From assembly GCF_001636405.1 (NCBI RefSeq), contig NZ_KV440950.1, positions 2,317,712-2,381,711 of the forward strand: 64,000 nt of DNA, in the 5' to 3' direction. The translations under genes were made by a program, and so were the position numbers. The notes beneath the pieces are model-generated. The model was not told the DNA's origin. It was given only the letters and a program-made list of their open reading frames with translations, and did no database searches. Below, one piece after another: positions 57,941 through 64,000 of this stretch. The stretch is from Peribacillus frigoritolerans. Its GTDB lineage: Bacteria > Bacillota > Bacilli > Bacillales > DSM-1321. Every line of letters begins with the position of its first letter. The first letter of the stretch is position 1.

Positions 57941-58828
57941 TCAAGGATAACTGGGCATTCCTTCAGAAAATGTTTCTAGGAATTTGACGGCGCCTTTGGA
58001 AAGATAGCGTTCTTCGAGCCAAATAAGGGCAGCTTCCGATTGTACTTCACAATCTATCAATTCGACTATTTTTATCCCCTGGGTTGAAAACGATTTGGAT
58101 GTGGTACGTGGCATGATGGTAGCGCCTACTCCTTCCTTCACTAAAGATAAGATCATGGCAGCATCAGGACATTCACATACAATCGTAGGGTCAAATCCAT
58201 GTCTTAGGCATTCATCCAATATAAGTTCGTAAGTACCTTGACCGCTAACCCTATGCAGCAATAAAAGGGGATATTCCTTAATTTGTTTGAATTCCATCGA
58301 GTCTGGGATATCCCAATCTTTTGGGGTGACAAGCACAAAATCTTCCGGCGGAAGGTTAATCGATGAGAATTGCTTACCGTTAATAGGAAGCCTTACAATG
58401 GCCAACTCGATTTCCCTGTTTATTAAGCCTTCTGTCAAACGGAACGTATCACCTTCCATTAACTTGAAACGAATGTCAGGGTATTTAACCCTAAAGGTTC
58501 TCATCCTTTGCGGAATGTAAGAAAAGCAGGTTTTTACTGACCCTATGGAAAGAGTACCCTTTACCCCTTTACTGACTTCCTTCACTTCCAGTAGTGATTC
58601 TTCGAACTGGATTAATAGAGCTTCAGCTTTTTTATAAAGGACTTTGCCAGTTTCAGTGAGTTCAAGTTTCTTTCCATTCCGATCGAAAAGTTTTTCACCG
58701 ATTTCCATTTCCATTAATTTAAGTTGCTGGCTAAGGGGCGGTTGAGCCATATGTAATTTTTTTGCGGCTTTGGTTACTTGCTCTTCCTGAACGATCGTCA
58801 CAAAATACTTTAATTGCCGGATGTCCAT
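57941..58828 (-). CDS. LysR family transcriptional regulator
   Basis: 295 residues. MDIRQLKYFVTIVQEEQVTKAAKKLHMAQPPLSQQ (residues 1 to about 35, given in part) is the LysR helix-turn-helix, followed by a two-lobed periplasmic-binding-like effector domain. It is divergent from hpaB across 164 bases, the classic arrangement of a LysR regulator and its target. ATG 58828 follows GAGGTG; six upstream codons lack a site. Its inducer is unknown, presumably an aromatic acid. Confidence 0.88.
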   Translation of the reverse strand: MDIRQLKYFVTIVQEEQVTKAAKKLHMAQPPLSQQLKLMEMEIGEKLFDRNGKKLELTETGKVLYKKAEALLIQFEESLLEVKEVSKGVKGTLSIGSVKTCFSYIPQRMRTFRVKYPDIRFKLMEGDTFRLTEGLINREIELAIVRLPINGKQFSSINLPPEDFVLVTPKDWDIPDSMEFKQIKEYPLLLLHRVSGQGTYELILDECLRHGFDPTIVCECPDAAMILSLVKEGVGATIMPRTTSKSFSTQGIKIVELIDCEVQSEAALIWLEERYLSKGAVKFLETFSEGMPSYP

Positions 58829-58992
58829 TATATACACCTCATACATATGATTTACATATACATATTGAATTTTTTAAGTATTATATATATATCATAACAT
58901 ATGGTATATTTTGTTATAGGAATTAATTCAATATTTGGAATTTATTTAATTGTAAGCGCTTCATTAAATTAATACTAAAGGGGGATGTAAGC
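58829..58992. promoter_or_regulatory. Divergent lysR/hpaB control region with cre-like site
   Basis: An AT-rich region with a near-palindromic AACATATGGTATAT element at about 58896-58909. TGTAAGCGCTTCAT (58951-58964), 28 bases before hpaB, matches the left and central part of the cre consensus but departs at the right end. CcpA control of hpaB is possible but not secure. Confidence 0.45.
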
Positions 58993-60465
58993 ATGCCGGC
59001 TAAAACAGGTAAAGAATATATCGATAGGGTAGACAAAGCAAAGGCGAATGTATGGATCAATGGAGAGCAAGTAAAAAATAAGATCAGTCAACACCCAGCT
59101 TTTAAAGGGGTCATGAAATCACAGGCCGAATTATATGATTTGCAGCATGATTCCGCGAAAACTGACATCATGACTTATATTTCACCAACTTCAAACGAAA
59201 GAGTAGGGACCTCATTCATGCAGCCGCGGACTAAGGAAGACCTTGAAAAAAGGAGGAAAATGATTCAAGAATGGGCAAGGCATAATAATGGAATGATGGG
59301 ACGTTCCCCTGACTATATCAACAGTGGGATGATGGCGTACGGTACTGCAGCTGATATGTTCGGCACTCAGGATTCGGCATTTGCTAAAAATATGAAAGAT
59401 TATTATGAGCTCTGCAGGGAAAAGGACTTGTCGTTGACACATACCCTGATCCAACCCCAGGTTAATAGGGGAGTTAGTGCCGCAAAGCTTCCGGACCCTT
59501 ACATCGCTGCACGGATTGCTGGCAAGAATTCAGAAGGGCTTATTATAAAGGGGGCTAGATTATTAGCTACACAAGGAGGAATAACCGATGAAATCATGGT
59601 ATTCCCTTCCACATTGCTTAAACAATCGGAAGAAGAAAACCCTTATGCATTCGCATTCTCCATACCAAATAATACACCAGGGTTGAAATTCATCTGTCGT
59701 GAATCATTCGACTATGGCAAATCACATTTTGACCATCCTCTTGGTTCAAGATTTGAGGAAATGGATACGATTATCGTTTTTGATGATGTAGTCGTTCCTT
59801 GGAATCGGGTATTTGCATATGGGGATGTCGGCATTTGCAACCAGGCTTATAATGAAAGCAATGCGGTTGTTCATATGACCCATCAGGTGGTAGCGAAGAA
59901 TATCGCCAAAACCGAGTTCATTCTGGGGATTCTGCAACTAATGGTGGAAACCATCAATATCGGGCAATACCAGCATGTTCAGGAAAAAATCTCGGAAGTC
60001 ATCATAGCGCTTGAAACGGTAAAGGCTTTCATAACAGCTTCGGAGGCAAACGCGAAAGTGGATAAGTGGGGAATGATGACACCCGATTTCACACCTTTAA
60101 ACATAGCCCGTAATTATTATCCGAAGATTTACCCTAGATTCAGTGAAATAATGCAGCTTCTTGGAGCTAGTGGCTTAATGGCGATACCAAATGAAGCCGA
60201 TTTCAATTCGGAGCTTCGACCGGATTTGGATAAATATCTTCAAGCTGCGAATGGTGGAGCCTATGACAGGGTTAAATTGTATCGTCTCGCATGGGATGTA
60301 TGCATGAGTTCATTTGGATCCAGGCAAACGCTGTACGAAAGATTCTTTTTTGGGGATCCGGTCCGTATGGCTAGCGCTTTATATAACGGCTATGATAAAC
60401 AGGAATATGTGGACCGTGTCAAGGAGTTCTTGAACCGTACTGAAAACCTTGCAGAAATCAACTGA
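58993..60465 (+). CDS. hpaB: 4-hydroxyphenylacetate 3-monooxygenase, oxygenase component
   Basis: 490 residues of the FADH2-dependent HpaB family. TGKEYIDRVDKAKANVWINGE at the N-terminus (given in part), HPAFKGVMKSQAELYDLQHD, a central FAD/substrate region (LIQPQVNRG, DDVVVPWNRVFAYGD) and the C-terminal YERFFFGDPVRMA match. It hydroxylates 4-hydroxyphenylacetate to 3,4-dihydroxyphenylacetate using FADH2 from a separate reductase. No hpaC reductase lies in the window. AAAGGGGG precedes the ATG. Confidence 0.93.
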   Translation: MPAKTGKEYIDRVDKAKANVWINGEQVKNKISQHPAFKGVMKSQAELYDLQHDSAKTDIMTYISPTSNERVGTSFMQPRTKEDLEKRRKMIQEWARHNNGMMGRSPDYINSGMMAYGTAADMFGTQDSAFAKNMKDYYELCREKDLSLTHTLIQPQVNRGVSAAKLPDPYIAARIAGKNSEGLIIKGARLLATQGGITDEIMVFPSTLLKQSEEENPYAFAFSIPNNTPGLKFICRESFDYGKSHFDHPLGSRFEEMDTIIVFDDVVVPWNRVFAYGDVGICNQAYNESNAVVHMTHQVVAKNIAKTEFILGILQLMVETINIGQYQHVQEKISEVIIALETVKAFITASEANAKVDKWGMMTPDFTPLNIARNYYPKIYPRFSEIMQLLGASGLMAIPNEADFNSELRPDLDKYLQAANGGAYDRVKLYRLAWDVCMSSFGSRQTLYERFFFGDPVRMASALYNGYDKQEYVDRVKEFLNRTENLAEIN

Positions 60466-60492
60466 GCCCGGTAGCACTGGCAAAACATATAA

Positions 60493-60529
60493 ATTTAAAG
60501 GCCTTCCCGATGATGGAAGGCCTTTAAAT
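60493..60529. terminator. Bidirectional terminator between hpaB and hpaF
   Basis: A perfect 15-bp stem (60493-60507 with 60515-60529) and 7-base loop between convergent genes. Confidence 0.85.
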
Positions 60530-60541
60530 ATGAAATATTGT

Positions 60542-60928
60542 TCATTTATTATATCGATTATGGATATTATTCTTTTTATATGTGCCAAAATCACTGAATT
60601 CCGTAAGTTCCATGGAGAGGGCAAGATATCTTTTTGAAAAGAGGGATGCCAAATGGGACTCCATCGTTTCGAAAAGGTGGTCACATACTTTTGTTTTATC
60701 ACTGTCCTGGCGTCCGGCGCCAATTTTTAGTATGGCATGAACAAAAGCATCATCCTCTGTACCATCGGCAACACGATAATGCTTCAATTCAATGGCCCGG
60801 GATCGAATCCCGCCAATTGGAAAGATGGAGGGATAGGATATCAGTACATCATTCACCTTTCTTAATAAGCCGTCAATCTGGATTTCATCTTTGATATTAT
60901 CCGTATATTCAATAATTATATGAGGCAT
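60542..60928 (-). CDS. hpaF: 5-carboxymethyl-2-hydroxymuconate delta-isomerase
   Basis: 128 residues of the tautomerase superfamily. MPHIIIEYTDNI places the catalytic proline as residue 2, exposed after methionine removal. KHYRVADGTEDDAFVHAIL is a CHMI signature. It isomerises 5-carboxymethyl-2-hydroxymuconate to the substrate of HpaG. ATG 60928 follows GGAAGGGA; a longer reading would bury the proline and was rejected. Last gene of the minus-strand operon. Confidence 0.9.
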   Translation of the reverse strand: MPHIIIEYTDNIKDEIQIDGLLRKVNDVLISYPSIFPIGGIRSRAIELKHYRVADGTEDDAFVHAILKIGAGRQDSDKTKVCDHLFETMESHLASLFSKRYLALSMELTEFSDFGTYKKNNIHNRYNK

Positions 60929-60932
60929 ATGA

Positions 60933-61730
60933 TCAGTCCCTTCCATTGTGGATATTCAGATGAGGCCGATCCCCGATTTCAGTAAATACATCGTCCCCGA
61001 CTATTGTGCTAACGAGTTTTCCGATACCTTCAATTTCAGTGATGATTTCATCGCCTACAGCAGTATCCGCCAAGCCTTCAGGTGTGCCTGTCAATATGAT
61101 ATCGTTTGGACTCAATGTCATGAAGCTGCTGAAATATTCAATTAAATCAGCAATGCCGAAAATCATGTCTTTAGTGTTGCCTTGCTGAGTCAATTTTCCG
61201 TTGACGTAAGTTTTGATGGCAAGGTTCGAAGGATCTGGAATATCTTCGGCATCGACTAGCCAGGGACCAATGGGGGTGCACGTATCGCGATTTTTGACCT
61301 TTAAATTGGGCCGGTAGTAGTTCTCCAGATAATCCCGTATTGCATAATCATTTGCAATCGTATATCCACTTACATAATTAAAGGCTTCTTCCTTTTTTAT
61401 GTTCTTCGCCTTTTTACCGATTACCACTGCCAGTTCACATTCATAATGCATATAAGCGGCATCAGCAGGCCGCCTTGTCTGTCCCCGGTGGCCGATGAAT
61501 GTATTGGGACCTTTTAAGAATGCAAGGGGTTCTTCCGGGGCTTTAAAAGCTAGCTCCTTCGCATGGTCTGCATAATTCAAGCCAAGCGCGAAGACAGTTC
61601 GTGGTTCCACAGGGGGAAGCCAGACAACGTCCTGCTCATTGACAAGCCGGCCATCCGCCAATTGGAGCTGGCCATGATATTCACTTGCTGGATGTATGGC
61701 ACCTGCATAGGCTACACGTGCTCTCTTCAT
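60933..61730 (-). CDS. HpaG C-terminal-type subunit (isomerase/decarboxylase, FAH family)
   Basis: 265 residues of the fumarylacetoacetate hydrolase fold. GLNYADHAKEL, the metal-binding ECELAVVIGKKAKN, and GPWLVDAEDIPDP and LTGTPEGL are typical. In enterobacteria HpaG is one protein with two such domains; here they are separate genes, this one matching the second half (HpaG2). It decarboxylates and isomerises 5-oxopent-3-ene-1,2,5-tricarboxylate. Its ATG overlaps the hpaG1 stop (ATGA), with GGAGGGG upstream. Confidence 0.85.
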   Translation of the reverse strand: MKRARVAYAGAIHPASEYHGQLQLADGRLVNEQDVVWLPPVEPRTVFALGLNYADHAKELAFKAPEEPLAFLKGPNTFIGHRGQTRRPADAAYMHYECELAVVIGKKAKNIKKEEAFNYVSGYTIANDYAIRDYLENYYRPNLKVKNRDTCTPIGPWLVDAEDIPDPSNLAIKTYVNGKLTQQGNTKDMIFGIADLIEYFSSFMTLSPNDIILTGTPEGLADTAVGDEIITEIEGIGKLVSTIVGDDVFTEIGDRPHLNIHNGRD

Positions 61731-62515
61731 AAAATCCCCTCCAGTGATAATTTTTCCTCGGAAATGATCGTATTTTCCAAATAACCGATTTCGTCTATTT
61801 CTATCCTGACTTGATCATTGGCTTTGGCCAGCGGTGCATTCTCAGGAACTCCAACTAGAAGGACGTCACCCGTACTCAAGGTCATGAAGTCCGTTACATC
61901 CTCAATAAGCCGGGGGATGGAGCGAATTAGATTTGAAGTTGAATTTTCTTGCCTTAGCTCTCCATTAATATATACACGAAGTCCTAAAGAATCGGGGGTG
62001 GAGATGGATTCCTTGGATACGACCCATGGACCGATCGGGCAAAATCCATCACGGGCTTTATGGCGGATAGCAGGACGGAAAACGCTTTCATGGGGAATGC
62101 TAATATCATTGGCGATCGTAAAACCTTCTATATAATCCGAGGCATGTTCTTTCTTGACTCTTGTCGCCGTTTTACTGATCACTATTCCAAGTGCGGCCCC
62201 GATTTCCAATTCAGGTATGCCTGTTGGAAGGGGAACTGGATTTGAATAAGAAGAAAACGTGTTTCTAGGTTTAATATAAAGGATCGGCCCTTTAGGGGGT
62301 TCATTATAAGGCGGTTGGTCGATCTTTCCCTTCAATGCTTCCAATGACCCTTTATAGTTTAATAATGTTCCATATACCGTTCCGGAAATAGGGTTATCAA
62401 ACTTGATTCGTGATACCTCATGCTTAACACCGTTCATTAATATATAGCGGTTCGACAGTATTTCCACTTCTTCTGAGTAATCTGACTTTTGGAGTTTCAC
62501 TCTTGCTTTTGCCAT
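61727..62515 (-). CDS. HpaG N-terminal-type subunit (isomerase/decarboxylase, FAH family)
   Basis: 262 residues of the same fold, matching the first half of HpaG (HpaG1). GTLLNYKGSLEAL, PELEIGAALGIVI, GFTIANDISIPHESVFRP and GPWVVSKESI are visible. ATG 62515 follows AAGGGGTGAG; a GTG nine bases earlier lies inside that site. First gene of the hpaG1-hpaG2-hpaF operon, whose promoter carries the GntR-type palindromes. Confidence 0.85.
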   Translation of the reverse strand: MAKARVKLQKSDYSEEVEILSNRYILMNGVKHEVSRIKFDNPISGTVYGTLLNYKGSLEALKGKIDQPPYNEPPKGPILYIKPRNTFSSYSNPVPLPTGIPELEIGAALGIVISKTATRVKKEHASDYIEGFTIANDISIPHESVFRPAIRHKARDGFCPIGPWVVSKESISTPDSLGLRVYINGELRQENSTSNLIRSIPRLIEDVTDFMTLSTGDVLLVGVPENAPLAKANDQVRIEIDEIGYLENTIISEEKLSLEGIL

Positions 62516-62542
62516 GGCACTCACCCCTTGATTTTTTAATTA

Positions 62543-62583
62543 ATCATATATGATATCGTATATGATTTTTTGTTTAAGTTCAA
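62543..62583 (-). promoter_or_regulatory. hpaG1 promoter with two ATCATATATGAT-type operators
   Basis: ATCATATATGAT (62543-62554) and ATCGTATATGAT (62555-62566) are directly adjacent. On the minus strand TTGAAC (62583-62578), 17 bases and TACGAT (62560-62555) form a promoter whose -10 lies inside the second operator. The palindrome is that found at gntR, 12 kb away. Confidence 0.75.
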
Positions 62584-62940
62584 CATATTTAGATTATTCA
62601 GTATAATTAGACAAAAAATGTTAGAAAAAACCTGGGTTTCAACAGAAAAGCCCCCTGGAACATTTAGTTAGTATGAAGCTAGGAGTTCAAATTGAAAGAT
62701 TATGAATGGGGATATTCCGATGATGAATGGTAAAGAGTATTTGATTACCATTGGTTGATTGGATTCAATCCTTTGTTTAATATTAGAAATGTCGGCCTAT
62801 GCATATACCGAGATGATTTTACTGTAATAAGAGCATGGGCATTAGTGAAAAGTAATTTACCATGCAATCTGGCGAATACGCGACAAAAACATAATAAGAA
62901 TGATATAAAAGGCATGGAACCTCCGCTTCAATTGATTTAT
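62584..62940. other. Right border region of the island, no gene
   Basis: About 360 AT-rich bases without a recognised gene. There is no T-box signature (no GGTGGNACC-like string) before asnS, and no mobile-element ends were recognised. Confidence 0.5.
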
Positions 62941-62969
62941 TTGCTTGTAAGCAGGGCTATGGGTATAAT
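62941..62969 (+). promoter_or_regulatory. Sigma-A promoter of asnS
   Basis: TTGCTT (62941-62946), a 17-base spacer and a perfect TATAAT (62964-62969), about 50 bases before the asnS start. Confidence 0.75.
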
Positions 62970-63019
62970 AAGTAGAGTAAATTCATTAGTAAGTTAAGTT
63001 ATTTTTGGAGGTAAATTCC

Positions 63020-64000
63020 GTGAAAATTACAATAAAAGATGCTAGCAAATTCGTCGATCAAGAAGTAACCATTGGAGGCTGGCTTGCCAGCAAACGTTCC
63101 AGTGGGAAAATTGCTTTCCTTCAAATACGTGATGGCTCTGGTTTTATTCAAGGGGTGGTCGTGAAAGCTGAAGTGGGAGAAGAGATTTTCGCTCGTGCGA
63201 AATCGGTTTCGCAAGAGTCATCCTTGTATGTAACTGGTGTCATTCAAAAGGATGAACGCTCGCCGTTCGGTTTTGAATTACAGGTGAAAGATATTGAAAT
63301 CATTCATGAATCATTGGATTATCCCATTACACCTAAAGCGCATGGTCCTGAATTTTTAATGGATAACCGCCATTTGTGGCTGCGTTCAAAACGGCAGCAT
63401 GCAGTCATGAAAATCCGGAATGAAATAATCCGTGCTACATATGAATTCTTTAATGAAGAAGGCTTCGTTAAAGTGGATCCCCCAATTTTAACGGGAAGCG
63501 CACCAGAGGGAACTAGTGAATTGTTCGCGACTAAATACTTTGATGAGGATGCATACCTTTCACAAAGTGGTCAACTCTATATGGAAGCGGCTGCCATGGC
63601 ACTTGGGAAGGTATTTTCCTTTGGTCCAACCTTCAGGGCAGAAAAATCCAAAACAAGACGACACTTAATCGAGTTCTGGATGATTGAACCAGAAATGGCT
63701 TTCATCGAATTTAAAGAAAACCTGGAGGTCCAGGAGAAATTCGTTTCTTCCATCATCCAATCCGTATTGAAAAACTGTGAGCTTGAGTTGAATACACTGG
63801 GCCGTGATACATCGAAGCTTGAACAAATCCAAGCTCCTTTCCCGCGGATTACATATGATGAAGCCATTAAGTTCCTTCATGAACAAGGATTTGATGATAT
63901 TCAATGGGGTGATGATTTTGGAGCTCCGCATGAAACTGCGATAGCGGAAAGTTATGATAAGCCCGTTTTCATAACTCATTACCCAACCAAAATCAAACCT
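63020..64000 (+). CDS. asnS: Asparagine-tRNA ligase, 3' end cut by window
   Basis: 327 codons are visible from GTG 63020 (TTGGAGG eight bases upstream) to the window end with no stop. The N-terminal OB-fold anticodon-binding domain ([20 protein letters not shown], residues about 16-35; WLASKR and FLQIRDGSG) is followed by class II catalytic motifs: [28 protein letters not shown] and [27 protein letters not shown] and the spacing favour AsnRS over AspRS. It resumes the B. subtilis gene order after the island. Confidence 0.96.
   Translation, partial: MKITIKDASKFVDQEVTIGGWLASKRSSGKIAFLQIRDGSGFIQGVVVKAEVGEEIFARAKSVSQESSLYVTGVIQKDERSPFGFELQVKDIEIIHESLDYPITPKAHGPEFLMDNRHLWLRSKRQHAVMKIRNEIIRATYEFFNEEGFVKVDPPILTGSAPEGTSELFATKYFDEDAYLSQSGQLYMEAAAMALGKVFSFGPTFRAEKSKTRRHLIEFWMIEPEMAFIEFKENLEVQEKFVSSIIQSVLKNCELELNTLGRDTSKLEQIQAPFPRITYDEAIKFLHEQGFDDIQWGDDFGAPHETAIAESYDKPVFITHYPTKIKP

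Noticed and set aside
62755-62997. 80-codon frame before asnS
   Set aside because: It runs through the asnS promoter, has no binding site and no recognisable features.
62584-63019. T-box riboswitch for asnS
   Set aside because: No T-box consensus string or matching terminator was found.

Overview
The window is a stretch of chromosome from a low-GC, endospore-forming member of the Bacillaceae. The genes spoIVA, ypjB, mtrB (TRAP), hepS/hepT, bshA/bshB1 and the qcrABC menaquinol:cytochrome c reductase point there, and gene order follows the Bacillus subtilis ypfD-to-asnS region closely. A Peribacillus-type organism is my guess from overall protein character; I could not test it. No rRNA, tRNA, CRISPR array, prophage or intact insertion sequence was seen. 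Both ends cut genes: the S1-like protein YpfD at the left and asnS at the right.

Backbone: 1-5905 holds ypfD, fni, ypzI, yphA, der and gpsA. 13002-20884 holds yphE, yphF, spoIVA, hbs, folE (mtrA), mtrB, hepS, menG, hepT and ndk. 21074-28396 holds a broken cheR followed by the chorismate/aromatic run aroC, aroB, aroH, hisC, tyrA and aroA; the trp genes that sit between aroH and hisC in B. subtilis are absent. 28766-36870 holds ypiA, ypiB, ypiF, qcrABC, ypjA, ypjB, a YugP-type metalloprotease and ypjC. 37038-50032 holds ypjD, dapB, mgsA, bshB1, bshA, cca, birA, panBCD, dinG, ypmA, ypmB and aspB.

Two accessory insertions interrupt this backbone. The first (about 6080-12390), between gpsA and yphE, is a putrescine-use module: a PuuP-type importer, a decayed second permease, a sigma-54-dependent activator and a PatA-type putrescine aminotransferase. 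Both puuP and patA have near-consensus -24/-12 promoters with exact GG-N10-GC spacing. The same TTTGCATA box lies exactly 68 bp upstream of both -12 elements, which suggests that the activator encoded between them controls both.

The second (about 50073-62580), between aspB and asnS, is a 4-hydroxyphenylacetate/homoprotocatechuate catabolic island. It carries a GntR repressor, a DapA-family HpaI-like aldolase, HpaE, HpaD, a decayed FAD-synthetase-like gene, a DUF485 protein with a sodium:solute symporter, a LysR regulator, HpaB, and on the minus strand HpaG1, HpaG2 and HpaF. A palindrome, ATCATATATGAT, overlaps the promoters at both ends of the island (gntR and hpaG1), so the GntR protein probably represses itself and the far operon. 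No HpaC flavin reductase or HpaH hydratase gene is present in the window.

Other noteworthy signals are a shared ACTTTAAAGT palindrome just downstream of the predicted start sites of aroC and hisC, a perfect CcpA (cre) site between aroA and ypiA, and a 123-bp repeat with 13-bp terminal inverted repeats downstream of patA.
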